From an uncultured Paludibacter sp. (GTDB lineage Bacteria; Bacteroidota; Bacteroidia; Bacteroidales; Paludibacteraceae), in assembly GCA_937927845.1 (NCBI GenBank), contig CALFXE010000127.1:1-64000 (forward strand): a stretch of DNA of 64,000 nucleotides. Reading direction: 5' to 3'. Below are positions 1 to 8,929 of the stretch, in pieces; position 1 is the stretch's first letter, and each line of letters starts with the position of its first letter. Under the pieces are notes generated by a model. That model was given only the letters and a program-made list of their open reading frames with translations, was not told where the DNA came from and did not search any database. A program made the translations under genes and the position numbers.

Positions 1-1
1 A

Positions 2-394
2 ACCATATTACGAAGTAAAATAAAGAAAAAATGGGCGTTTTCAAACATGATGTCTGCTTGTAAGGAAGCAGGATTACCCGAACCGGAAATCAACGAATTT
101 CAAAATGGTTTATTATTAACGCTCTTTAAAAGTAATTCTGAAAATGAATCGGAAAGAGGTCAGAAAGAGGTCGGAAAGGGGTCGGAAAGAGGTCGGAAAG
201 AGGTCGGAGACGAAACCGCTATTGTACTTGCTATTATTCGTACTAATCCTGAATATACAGCCAAACAAATTTCAAATATTGCGGGTAAATCTCAAAGAAA
301 AATAGAAAAGCATATTGCTAAATTAAAGGAAGTAGGTATTCTTGTCAGAAAAGGTGGAACTTATGGCGGATATTGGGAAATAAACGATAATTAA
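2..394 (+). CDS. ATP-binding (AlbA_2/Schlafen-type) regulator, C-terminal part
   Basis: The frame is open from base 2, so the gene begins before the window and only its last ~130 codons are here. The stretch CKEAGLPEPEINEF followed by a hydrophobic strand matches the end of the HATPase_c_4/RecG-like region of AlbA_2-type putative regulators. The last ~60 residues (AIIRTNPEYTAKQISNIAGK...) form a winged-helix DNA-binding domain typical of their C-termini. An arginine/lysine-rich linker built from an 11-bp tandem repeat joins the two parts. Such proteins are usually uncharacterised regulators; the specific target is unknown. The family call rests on recognised sequence style only. Confidence 0.6.
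   Translation, partial: TILRSKIKKKWAFSNMMSACKEAGLPEPEINEFQNGLLLTLFKSNSENESERGQKEVGKGSERGRKEVGDETAIVLAIIRTNPEYTAKQISNIAGKSQRKIEKHIAKLKEVGILVRKGGTYGGYWEINDN
151..205 (+). repeat. 11-bp tandem repeat inside a coding region
   Basis: Five head-to-tail copies of the unit GGAAAGAGGTC (two with one mismatch) lie inside the linker of the first gene. Because 11 is not a multiple of three, the copies are read in rotating frames, and gain or loss of one unit would shift the downstream winged-helix domain out of frame. Confidence 0.85.
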
Positions 395-540
395 CATGCT
401 GTTGCTATGGTCTAATACTACATTCTTCAAAATCCAATTATTAATGCATTCGCATGGCTTAACTGATATTTCTTTTCCCATTTTTAAATTTTGAACAAAA
501 ATAATGTTAATCTAAGCTATAAATTATCACCAATAACTTC

Positions 541-548
541 TATATTTG
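541..548 (+). promoter_or_regulatory. Bacteroidota -7 box upstream of kbl
   Basis: TATATTTG fits the Bacteroidota sigma-ABfr -7 consensus TAnnTTTG and lies 27 bases before the kbl start. No clear -33 TTTG is visible. The 180 bases before kbl hold nothing else I can recognise. Confidence 0.55.
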
Positions 549-575
549 TACATTAATTTCTAATCATAAATTATA

Positions 576-1760
576 ATGTACAAGAAGTTTCAAAATCACC
601 TTACAGAAGTTCTTAATTCGATAGAATCCGCCGGTCTGTATAAGAACGAACGTATTATTGTTTCACCTCAAAATGCAATAATCAGAGTTGCTGACGGAAA
701 AGAAGTGCTAAATTTTTGTGCTAACAACTATCTCGGATTATCAAATAATTCGGAATTGAAGTCAGCAGCAATGAAAGCTCTTGAAACTCATGGTTTTGGT
801 ATGTCGTCAGTGCGTTTTATTTGTGGAACGCAGGACTTACACAAACAGCTTGAGTCTGCGATTTCAAATTTCTTCGGTACTGATGATGCTATTTTATACG
901 CTGCTTGTTTCGATGCTAACGGTGGTGTCTTTGAACCATTGCTAACAGAAGAAGATGCTATTATTTCAGATGCTTTAAATCATGCTTCTATTATTGATGG
1001 GGTGCGACTGTGCAAAGCCCATCGTTATAGATATTCTAATGCTGATATGGAGGAACTCGAAAAACAACTGCAAGCAGCTCAACAACAGCGATTTCGACTG
1101 ATTGTTACAGATGGAGTATTTTCGATGGATGGTAATGTTGCACCTTTGGATAAAATATATGAGCTTGCTAATAAGTACGATACAATGGTTATGGTGGACG
1201 AATCACATTCAGCCGGTGTTGTAGGTGAAACGGGTAGGGGAGTAACAGAACTTTATGACTTAAAAGGTAAGATTGAAATTATTACAGGTACATTGGGAAA
1301 AGCTTTTGGAGGTGCAATCGGCGGATTTACAACAGGAAAGAAGGAAATAATCGATTTGCTGCGTCAGCGTTCCCGACCTTATCTTTTCTCTAATTCGATA
1401 CCACCAATGATTGCTGCGGCAGGTATTCAGATGTTTAAAATGATGGATGAATCCAATGAACTTCAGGACAGATTACATCAGAATACTGAATATTTTGTTT
1501 CCCGTATGAAGAATTTGGGTTTTGATATAAAGCCGACCCAATCTGCAATTTGTGCAGTAATGCTTTATGATGCGAAATTAGCTCAGAAATTTGCATCCAA
1601 AATGCTTAATGAAGGTATTTATGTTATAGGATTTTATTATCCGGTTGTACCCGATGGACAAGCCAGAATACGTGTTCAACTTTCAGCCGCACACACAAAA
1701 GAACAGATCGATAAATGTATAAACGCTTTCGAAAAAGTAAGTAAAGAATTAAGAGTTTAG
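576..1760 (+). CDS. kbl: 2-amino-3-ketobutyrate CoA ligase (glycine C-acetyltransferase)
   Basis: This PLP enzyme of the alpha-oxoamine synthase family cleaves 2-amino-3-ketobutyrate with CoA into glycine and acetyl-CoA, the second step of threonine catabolism in the cytosol. Its length (394 aa) is normal for Kbl. Visible motifs are the substrate/PLP loop NYLGL near residue 51, DALNHASIIDG (His136), VDESHSAG (Asp208, His211) and the PLP lysine in TGTLGKAFGG (Lys242). The next gene is threonine dehydrogenase, which makes its substrate, so the two form a threonine degradation pair. A -7 box sits 27 bases upstream. Confidence 0.95.
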   Translation: MYKKFQNHLTEVLNSIESAGLYKNERIIVSPQNAIIRVADGKEVLNFCANNYLGLSNNSELKSAAMKALETHGFGMSSVRFICGTQDLHKQLESAISNFFGTDDAILYAACFDANGGVFEPLLTEEDAIISDALNHASIIDGVRLCKAHRYRYSNADMEELEKQLQAAQQQRFRLIVTDGVFSMDGNVAPLDKIYELANKYDTMVMVDESHSAGVVGETGRGVTELYDLKGKIEIITGTLGKAFGGAIGGFTTGKKEIIDLLRQRSRPYLFSNSIPPMIAAAGIQMFKMMDESNELQDRLHQNTEYFVSRMKNLGFDIKPTQSAICAVMLYDAKLAQKFASKMLNEGIYVIGFYYPVVPDGQARIRVQLSAAHTKEQIDKCINAFEKVSKELRV

Positions 1761-1769
1761 CGTGTAGAG

Positions 1770-1897
1770 TGATTGGTGATTAGTGATTAGTGATTAGTGA
1801 TAAAAGGGTCTATATAAACATTACACATTACACGTTACACATTAAACACCAGACCATTGACCACATTAGCATATTAGCACATTATTATTATTTACAT
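1770..1897 (+). repeat. Heptamer-based composite intergenic repeat (copy 1)
   Basis: Downstream of kbl come four TGATTRG heptamers, then ACATTAC-type heptamers, an ACCATTGACC block and CATTAGCA/TATTAGCA units, running to the tdh start. The same modules in the same order recur at 27.6-27.8 kb after valS. The sequence is low complexity and non-coding; an in-frame upstream ATG at 1790 would translate it and is not the tdh start. Confidence 0.75.
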
Positions 1898-2923
1898 ATG
1901 AAATCATTAGTAAAACTAAAACCGGAAAAAGGAATATGGATGGAAGACATGCCAATTCCGCACGTTGGCATTAACGACGTGTTAATCAAGATAAAAAAAA
2001 CTGCTATATGTGGAACCGACCTGCATATATATAAGTGGGATGAATGGTCGCAAAAAACTATAAAAACTCCTATGATTATCGGTCATGAATATGTTGGCGA
2101 GATAGTTGAAAAGGGTAGAGGAGTAAAAAATATACATATTGGCGACAGAGTTACAGGAGAAGGACATATTGCTTGCGGTCATTGCAGAAATTGTAGACGT
2201 GGTAAACTGCATGTTTGTGAAAATACCATTGGTGTTGGTGTAAACAGAGATGGTTGTTTTGCCGAATATCTGTCTCTACCGGCTTCCAACGTAATCAAAC
2301 TCGATTCGCGTATCTCTGACGAAATGGCAGCAATCATGGATCCTTTCGGAAATGCAACTCATGCAGCTTTATCTTTTCCTCTAATTGCCGAGGATGTACT
2401 TATTACCGGCGCAGGTCTGATAGGAAGTATGGCTACAGCTATATGCCGATATGCAGGAGCAAGATATATTGTTGTTAGCGATTTAAGCGATTATCGATTG
2501 GATATTGCTAAGAAAATGGGGGCGACTATGACTGTAAATCCGGCAAAGGGCGAGACTATTGAAGGTGCTATAAAAGATTTGAAAATGCGTGGTTTCGATA
2601 TTGGTTTAGAAATGTCGGGTTCGCCTGCTGCTTTTGAAAGTATGCTGAAAAATATGTATAACGGTTCGAAAATTTCTTTATTAGGCATTTTACCGAATAA
2701 AACACAAGTGGATTGGGATGAAATAATCTTTAAAGCTTTGACAATAAAAGGTATATATGGAAGAGAAATGTGGGAGACATGGTATCAAATGGAACAAATG
2801 CTGATTTCAGGAATTGATTTATCACCAATAATAACCCATCGTTTTCATGTTGATGATTTTCAGAAGGGTTTTGATGCAATGGAAAGCGGAATGTGTGGTA
2901 AAGTTGTAATGAGTTGGGATTAA
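1898..2923 (+). CDS. tdh: L-threonine 3-dehydrogenase
   Basis: This zinc-dependent medium-chain dehydrogenase oxidises L-threonine to 2-amino-3-ketobutyrate with NAD+, feeding Kbl. The ATG at 1898 gives 341 aa, the length of E. coli Tdh; the longer frame from 1790 only translates a repeat. Motifs include CGTDLHIYKWDEW (catalytic zinc Cys), GHEYVGEI, the four-cysteine structural zinc loop CGHCRNCRRGKLHVC, and the Rossmann glycine motif ITGAGLIGSMA. It lies 137 bases after kbl on the same strand, so co-transcription is plausible although the spacer is repeat-filled. Confidence 0.94.
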   Translation: MKSLVKLKPEKGIWMEDMPIPHVGINDVLIKIKKTAICGTDLHIYKWDEWSQKTIKTPMIIGHEYVGEIVEKGRGVKNIHIGDRVTGEGHIACGHCRNCRRGKLHVCENTIGVGVNRDGCFAEYLSLPASNVIKLDSRISDEMAAIMDPFGNATHAALSFPLIAEDVLITGAGLIGSMATAICRYAGARYIVVSDLSDYRLDIAKKMGATMTVNPAKGETIEGAIKDLKMRGFDIGLEMSGSPAAFESMLKNMYNGSKISLLGILPNKTQVDWDEIIFKALTIKGIYGREMWETWYQMEQMLISGIDLSPIITHRFHVDDFQKGFDAMESGMCGKVVMSWD

Positions 2924-2992
2924 ACAACCTATCTCACATTCCGCTATTTTATAAGACTGAAATTATAAGAACAAAATTACAAGAATAAAAAT

Positions 2993-4741
2993 TTATACAC
3001 CCAATGATGCTCTTGCTGCTTCAATCTTTTCGTTTGCGGCAGCATCAGCAGCATCGTAATCGTCACGTGATTTCATATCTCCACGTACTTCAATATAAAA
3101 TTTAATTTTTGGTTCTGTTCCTGAAGGTCGAACTGATATTTTAGTTCCATCTTCAGTAAAATATTGTAGAACATTCGAAGTGGCAGGCATATCCAAGTCT
3201 GTTATTTCTCCTGTTTTAACATTAGTCTGTTTCAAGGTTTTGTAATCTTTAATCAACTTTATATTTGAGCCGGCTAATTCTTTTGGTGGATTTGTCCTGA
3301 AATCATTCATTATTTTTTGAATTTCTTCAGCACCTGATTTACCTTTTCTTACAACGGAAATACCCTTTTCTTTTCCATAACCATATTCAAGATAAATATC
3401 CTGAAGCAATTCATATAAAGTTTTACCGTTATCCTTTGCCCATGCAGCAATTTCAGCCATCAGGGAACAAGAAGAAACAGCATCTTTATCGCGCACGAAA
3501 GTCTCAGGTAAGAATCCATAGCTTTCTTCTCCACCACCGATATAACTTTTAATACCCTCATTTTCACGCATTACAGCAGCTATCCACTTAAAACCTGTAT
3601 AGCAATCGTAACATTCTACGTCATTTTTATCTGCAATATCTTTGATTATTTCAGTTGTAACAATCGTTTTAACGACATACTCTTTGCCTTGAATTTTACC
3701 AAGTTCTTTCCATCTGCGTATTAAATAATATACAAATATTAATGCAGTTTGGTTGCCATTGACTAAAATCCATTGATTTTTATCGTCTTTAATCGCTATA
3801 CCCATTCTGTCGGAATCCGGATCGGTTGCCATAACTAATTCAGCATCTGTTGCAATAGCTCTTTTTATTGCCATATCTAATGCAGCCGGTTCTTCAGGAT
3901 TGGGTGAGTATACAGTTGGAAAATTACCACTTATAACATCTTGTTCGGGAACATTAATTATATTGGTAAATCCATATTCTTTTAATGCCCATGGCACAAG
4001 TTTTACGCCCGTACCGTGAATTGGCGTGTAAACAATCTTCATATCCTTAAATCTTTTAATAGATTCAGGCGAAAGCGAAATTGTTTTAACTTTTTCTATA
4101 TATAGTTTATCGGTTTCTTCTCCGATAATCTGAATTAAATCAGGATTGCCTTTGAATTTTATATCTTTTACATCCTTTATTTTCATTACTTCATCGATAA
4201 CATTCTCATCGTGAGGAGCAATCATTTGTGCGCCATCATCCCAATAAGCTTTATAGCCATTGTATTCTTTCGGATTATGAGAAGCAGTAAGTATAATACC
4301 ACTCTGGCAACCATAATGTCTTATTGCAAACGAAATTTCGGGAGTTGGTCTTAAATCTTCGAAAAGATATACTTTTATACCATTAGCTGAAAAGATGTCA
4401 GCCGATATTTCGGCAAACTTTCTACTGTTATTTCTACAATCATGTCCGATAACAACAGATATTTGAGGTAAATCAACAAATTGTGATTTTAAGTAGTTGC
4501 TTAAACCTTGAGTTGCTGCACCAACAGTATAAATATTCATACGATTCGTACCCGCACCCATAATACCTCGCAAACCGCCTGTGCCAAACTCCAAATCACG
4601 ATAGAATGACTCGATAAGTTCGGTTTTGTCTTCAGCATCCATCATTCGGCGTACTTCCGACTGAGTTTCATTGTTATAACTGTCACCAAGCCAAATTTTT
4701 GCCTTTGCTAATACATCATTCAATAGTTCATTATTTTCCAT
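2993..4741 (-). CDS. Phosphoglucomutase/phosphomannomutase (phospho-sugar mutase)
   Basis: This alpha-D-phosphohexomutase interconverts sugar 1- and 6-phosphates. The domain order is complete: phosphoserine loop TASHNPKEYNG (Ser154), metal loop DPDSDRMG (residues 307-314), sugar loop GGGEESYG (402-409) and the phosphate-binding loop RPSGTEPK near the C-terminus. At 582 aa it belongs to the long PGM2/PgcA-like group that Bacteroidota use as phosphoglucomutase (some members also act on phosphopentoses), rather than the ~460-aa ManB type. It stands alone, convergent with tdh, with a -7 box upstream at 4792-4799. Confidence 0.92.
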   Translation of the reverse strand: MENNELLNDVLAKAKIWLGDSYNNETQSEVRRMMDAEDKTELIESFYRDLEFGTGGLRGIMGAGTNRMNIYTVGAATQGLSNYLKSQFVDLPQISVVIGHDCRNNSRKFAEISADIFSANGIKVYLFEDLRPTPEISFAIRHYGCQSGIILTASHNPKEYNGYKAYWDDGAQMIAPHDENVIDEVMKIKDVKDIKFKGNPDLIQIIGEETDKLYIEKVKTISLSPESIKRFKDMKIVYTPIHGTGVKLVPWALKEYGFTNIINVPEQDVISGNFPTVYSPNPEEPAALDMAIKRAIATDAELVMATDPDSDRMGIAIKDDKNQWILVNGNQTALIFVYYLIRRWKELGKIQGKEYVVKTIVTTEIIKDIADKNDVECYDCYTGFKWIAAVMRENEGIKSYIGGGEESYGFLPETFVRDKDAVSSCSLMAEIAAWAKDNGKTLYELLQDIYLEYGYGKEKGISVVRKGKSGAEEIQKIMNDFRTNPPKELAGSNIKLIKDYKTLKQTNVKTGEITDLDMPATSNVLQYFTEDGTKISVRPSGTEPKIKFYIEVRGDMKSRDDYDAADAAANEKIEAARASLGV

Positions 4742-4791
4742 ATTATATATAATTTTATATTTTACAATTCACAATTTCGAATTAAAGACAA

Positions 4792-4799
4792 CAAATTTA
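4792..4799 (-). promoter_or_regulatory. -7 box for the phosphohexomutase gene
   Basis: On the minus strand this reads TAAATTTG, matching TAnnTTTG, about 50 bases before the start codon. Confidence 0.5.
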
Positions 4800-4851
4800 C
4801 ATGATTTTCTCATATTTACCATAATGTATTTGAAAATAATACTTATAAGGT

Positions 4852-5190
4852 TGTCTTGGCTTTTTATATCACTCACTTGCAGCTGTACAGGAGATTCCTC
4901 CCTTTGGTCGGAATGACACGCTCGCTTGCGGACGGTGTATACCGCCACTCTAAGTGTGTCTGTAACATCATAATTTTTGCAGTAGCGGGGCAGGAAGCCT
5001 CGCACCGGTCGTGTGTTTTGTCTGTTGTGTTTTACAATGCCAAACGACCGATTACCCATGCCCGCAAGAGAGCGTGTCATCCCGAAAGAGCTACTTGGCG
5101 AAGCCGAAGGAGCAACTGAGGGATCTCCTAATTAGCCATAGTCGATCGCATAGAGGCACGAGAGGAGCGAGCGGAGAGGGAATTTCTAAA
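4852..5190. repeat. Dispersed GC-rich imperfect inverted repeat
   Basis: The 571-base gap between the mutase and clpC holds no convincing gene. It contains a GC-richer element with long imperfect inverted arms: GGAGATTCCTCC...GGAATGACACGCTCGCTTGC (about 4890-4937) is mirrored by the complement of the 5066-5130 stretch (GAGCGTGTCATCCCG...GAGGGATCTCC). Related sequence (GCGAAGCC.AAGGAGC.ACTGAGGGA) recurs at 55.07 kb and a mirror form at 56.79 kb. It looks like a REP/MITE-type element. Short ORFs inside it are fortuitous. Confidence 0.7.
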
Positions 5191-5282
5191 ACTGCCATAA
5201 TTGCAGATATAAATAAAAAAACTTAAGGGTACTAATTTTGTTATAAGAATGTACTCTTATTAACAATTTAGAATATTTTCCT

Positions 5283-5290
5283 TACTTTTG
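5283..5290 (+). promoter_or_regulatory. -7 box upstream of clpC
   Basis: TACTTTTG matches TAnnTTTG, 22 bases before the clpC ATG. The -33 region is weak. Confidence 0.5.
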
Positions 5291-5312
5291 TTGGAGAAGA
5301 AAAAAGATTTTT

Positions 5313-7826
5313 ATGACATCAAACTATTCAGAACAATTAAATAAAGTGCTTATATACAGCCATCAAGAGGCTGAAAGATTAGGTAATAATTACGTAGGAC
5401 CGGAGCATCTTCTCTTAGGAATATTGAGAAATAGTCAAGGTAAGGCTATTGAAATACTTCAGATATTCACTGCCAATTTGCCAAAAATCAAACAAAAGAT
5501 TGAAAGTCAGATTAGAACCGATGCCGTATTGGATGGTGTTTCTATTCCTTTGCTGAAAAGTTCGGAACGAATTAAAAAGATTATGGAATTAGAAAGCCGT
5601 TTATTCGACTCGGAATTGGTTGATACCGAGCATCTTTTATTGGCAATTTTAAAAGAGAAAAATAATTTAGCCGTTGAAGTTCTTGAAAAAGAGAATATAA
5701 CATACGATCAGGTGAAATCATATCTGAAATCGCCAAAACATGATGAGCCTATAGTTGGTGCAACTTTCCATGATGATGATGACGATGATGATATGCCGCG
5801 TTCACAACAAAAATCACCTCAACCAACCGGTCAGAAACACTCTGATACTCCGGCATTGGATAACTTTGGTGCTGATATTACAAAAGCTGCACTTGAAAAT
5901 CGCTTAGATCCGATAGTGGGCAGAGAAAGAGAAATCGAACGTTTAGCTCAGATTCTCAGTCGCCGTAAGAAAAATAACCCTGTGTTAATCGGTGATCCGG
6001 GCGTTGGAAAATCAGCTATTGTCGAAGGTCTCGCTTTGAGAATTATTCAGAAGAAAGTATCGAGAGTTTTGTTTGGTAAACGTGTTGTTGCATTGGATAT
6101 GGCTTCAATTGTTGCAGGAACTAAATATCGCGGTCAGTTTGAAGAACGTATAAAAGCTATTCTGAATGAATTGCAGAAAAATCCTCATATAATTCTCTTT
6201 ATTGATGAAATTCATACTATTGTAGGAGCAGGTGGAGCACCGGGATCTCTTGATGCTGCCAATATGCTTAAACCTGCATTGGCACGAGGAGAAATTCAAT
6301 GTATAGGTGCGACAACCCTTGATGAATACAGACAAAGTATTGAAAAGGACGGTGCACTTGAACGCAGGTTTCAGAAGATAATGGTCGATCCTACAACTGC
6401 TGAGGAAACATTGCAGATTTTGGAAAATATTAAAGATAGATACGAGTATCATCATAATGTAAGATATACTCCCGAAGCTATAAAAGCCTGTGTTCATCTT
6501 ACAGATCGCTATATTACCGATCGTTGTTTTCCTGATAAAGCGATAGACGCATTAGATGAAGCCGGTTCAAGAGTTCATATCAGTTCGGTTGCTGTTCCTG
6601 CTGAAATAGAAGATTTGGAAAAGAAAATAGAAGAGCTGAAAAAAGAAAAGTTAAAAGTCCTGAGCGAACAAAAATATGAATTGGCAGGTCCGATCAGAGA
6701 CAGAGAAAAACAATGTCAGTATCAGTTGGAAGATGCTATTATGCGTTGGGAAAAAGAATCTCAGCTTAATCCCGAAACTGTTGATGAAGAGAAGGTTGCA
6801 GAGGTTATTGCAATGATGTCGGGCGTTCCTGTACAAAGAATTGCTCAGGCTGAAGGATTAAAACTGCTTCAAATGAAAGATGAGCTTGTAAATCGAGTGA
6901 TTGGACAGGATGAGGCTGTTAATAAGATAGTTAAAGCAATCCAACGTAATCGTATCGGACTTAAAGATCCGGGTAAACCAATTGGGTCGTTTATTTTTCT
7001 TGGTCCTACCGGTGTAGGTAAAACTCATCTTGCAAAAGTACTTTCAGAGTTTATGTTTGATAATCAGGATGCAATAATCAGAATGGATATGAGTGAATAT
7101 ATGGAGAAATTTTCCGTATCACGTCTGATTGGTGCGCCTCCCGGATATGTAGGATATGAAGAGGGTGGACAATTAACCGAAAGAGTTAGACGTAAACCTT
7201 ATTCTATCGTATTGTTTGATGAGATAGAAAAGGCTCATCCTGATGTATTTAACTTGCTGTTGCAGATAATGGATGAGGGTCGTTTGACGGACAGTATCGG
7301 CAGACGAATTGATTTTAAGAATACTATTATTATAATGACATCCAACATCGGAACCAGACAGTTAAAGGATTTTGGTAGAGGTGTAGGGTTTAATATTGAT
7401 AACACAGTAGAGATAAGCTCTGAATATTCGAGAGGTGTAATTCAGAAAGCACTGAATAGAACTTTCTCGCCGGAGTTTTTAAATCGTGTTGATGAAGTTG
7501 TAATGTTCGATCAGTTGAACAAAGAAAGCATAAATAAAATTATTGATATCGAGCTAAAAGGATTATTTAAACGTATCACAGATTTAGGCTACAAAATTGA
7601 ATTATGTCCGGAAGCCAAAGATTTCATTGCAGACAAAGGATATGATGTCCAATTTGGTGCTCGTCCGCTTAAAAGAGCTATTCAGCGTTATCTTGAAGAT
7701 GAGCTTGCCGATATAGTCTTGGCAGGTGAAATAAAAGAAGGCGACACGATAAAAATGGAATTAAATGAGACTAAGGATGGAATAAAGGCGCATTTGGTTG
7801 TATCTGCTACCAACGTGGAATCTTAA
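5313..7826 (+). CDS. clpC: ATP-dependent Clp protease ATP-binding subunit ClpC
   Basis: This AAA+ unfoldase of the Hsp100 family delivers substrates to ClpP in the cytosol. Domains in order: two N-terminal Clp_N repeats (about 1-140), an acidic Asp-rich linker (HDDDDDDDM near 153-161), AAA1 with Walker A GDPGVGKS (227-234), a UVR-type coiled segment (about 430-470) that marks ClpC rather than ClpB, and AAA2 with Walker A GPTGVGKT (about 564-571), followed by the ClpB_D2-small domain. The 837-aa length is usual for ClpC. It stands alone; no CtsR operator or mcsAB genes are nearby. Confidence 0.95.
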   Translation: MTSNYSEQLNKVLIYSHQEAERLGNNYVGPEHLLLGILRNSQGKAIEILQIFTANLPKIKQKIESQIRTDAVLDGVSIPLLKSSERIKKIMELESRLFDSELVDTEHLLLAILKEKNNLAVEVLEKENITYDQVKSYLKSPKHDEPIVGATFHDDDDDDDMPRSQQKSPQPTGQKHSDTPALDNFGADITKAALENRLDPIVGREREIERLAQILSRRKKNNPVLIGDPGVGKSAIVEGLALRIIQKKVSRVLFGKRVVALDMASIVAGTKYRGQFEERIKAILNELQKNPHIILFIDEIHTIVGAGGAPGSLDAANMLKPALARGEIQCIGATTLDEYRQSIEKDGALERRFQKIMVDPTTAEETLQILENIKDRYEYHHNVRYTPEAIKACVHLTDRYITDRCFPDKAIDALDEAGSRVHISSVAVPAEIEDLEKKIEELKKEKLKVLSEQKYELAGPIRDREKQCQYQLEDAIMRWEKESQLNPETVDEEKVAEVIAMMSGVPVQRIAQAEGLKLLQMKDELVNRVIGQDEAVNKIVKAIQRNRIGLKDPGKPIGSFIFLGPTGVGKTHLAKVLSEFMFDNQDAIIRMDMSEYMEKFSVSRLIGAPPGYVGYEEGGQLTERVRRKPYSIVLFDEIEKAHPDVFNLLLQIMDEGRLTDSIGRRIDFKNTIIIMTSNIGTRQLKDFGRGVGFNIDNTVEISSEYSRGVIQKALNRTFSPEFLNRVDEVVMFDQLNKESINKIIDIELKGLFKRITDLGYKIELCPEAKDFIADKGYDVQFGARPLKRAIQRYLEDELADIVLAGEIKEGDTIKMELNETKDGIKAHLVVSATNVES

Positions 7827-8053
7827 TTATTAAGCAGAAGATTTAACAAAATAAAACCCCGAGTAGATTAATGCATCGGCACAAATGTACGACCCTGACC
7901 ACATGCCAACTAACCTGAGCGAAGTCCACAATAAATTAGACAGAGTTGTGGAAAACTGTTACCGCTCGGCTCCATAGAACATGTTCCATGCGAGTTCTCC
8001 CGACAAATCGGGACAAGCTATGTGACAAATATCAAAAAAATAAAAATGAACGC

Positions 8054-8816
8054 ATGAAAGACTTAACTACTTCAACAATAGACAGACAAAACATTTTAAA
8101 TAATCGTTTTGCTCTTCAAAAAATCCAGGAATACATTGGATTTTCAGGTATGTTGTTTTAGGGTGAATATCGCTTTACAACTCGAATGGTTGCAGAATTC
8201 TTTGATATTGATGAGAGAACGGTCAAGCGTTATCTCGAAAATTATGAACAGGAGCTAAAACACAATGGTTACATTTTAAGTAAGGGTAAGCAACTTAAAG
8301 ACTTAAAGTTACAGTTTGGTCATGTCATTAATGTCACGACCAAAACAACCGTATTGGGACTTTTTAATTTCAGAGCCTTTCTAAATTTGGGAATGCTGCT
8401 TACCGAAAGTGACAATGCTAAACTACTTCGGTCGAAACTGCTGGATATTGTACTGGAAACAATCAACGAACGAGCTGGTGGTGGAACTAAATATATAAAT
8501 CGAAACGATGCTGACTATTTACCTACGGCAATCCGCGAAAGCAGATATCGAAAGGAGTTCACTTCCGCTTTGAGTCGTTATGTTGACATGGGAAACTATA
8601 AATACTCATTGTACACCGACAAAATTTATCAGTCGATTTTCAAAGAAAATGCTCAGGAATACAAAACCATACTCAAAATGGAAGCTTCGGATAATGCACG
8701 TGACACCATGTATGCTGAAATTACATGAGATAATTGAATCCATAGTAAATGAAGAAGATTTTTCAGAAGATATCAAACTTAGACTTATTGATTGCTTCTC
8801 AAAAGATTTAATCTAA
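8054..8816 (+). pseudogene. Broken DNA-binding protein of the Fic/Doc-associated type
   Basis: Three pieces read as one protein: residues from ATG 8054 (NRFALQKIQEYIGFSGMLF), a TAG at 8159-8161, an in-frame continuation GEYRFTTRMVAEFFDIDERTVKRYLE up to 8728, and a last piece (EIIESIVNEEDF) in another frame after a one-base slip near 8716-8724. The intact family, a ~330-aa DNA-binding protein often found next to Fic/death-on-curing genes, reads FQGEYRFT here, so the TAG probably replaced a Gln codon. The C-terminal half of the family is also missing. Role in the living cell is doubtful. Confidence 0.75.
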
Positions 8817-8887
8817 TAAGGCGCAAAAGTATAACGGATATTTTTTAAGTGCATATAAATGACTAAAATAAAGATAGTTGCATTTTG

Positions 8888-8907
8888 TTCCGACATTAAT
8901 GTCGGAA
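8888..8907. repeat. Perfect 20-bp palindrome after the RHS locus
   Basis: A perfect self-complementary 20-mer (TTCCGACAT joined to its complement) lies 22 bases beyond the stop of the minus-strand orphan RHS gene and 72 bases after the pseudogene. Neither side has a clean T-run, so it could be a weak terminator or a protein-binding site. Confidence 0.55.
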
Positions 8908-8929
8908 ACAAAAATAACCCCTTTTGGTG

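Noticed and set aside
1790..1897. Earlier in-frame start for threonine dehydrogenase
   Set aside because: It would translate the heptamer repeat; ATG 1898 gives the exact family length.
4769..5226. Three short ORFs between the mutase and clpC
   Set aside because: They translate the dispersed inverted repeat on both strands and are rich in Arg/Cys/His as expected for repeat DNA.
8888..8907. Classical rho-independent terminator
   Set aside because: The palindrome is perfect but neither flank has a U-tract; kept only as a palindrome.
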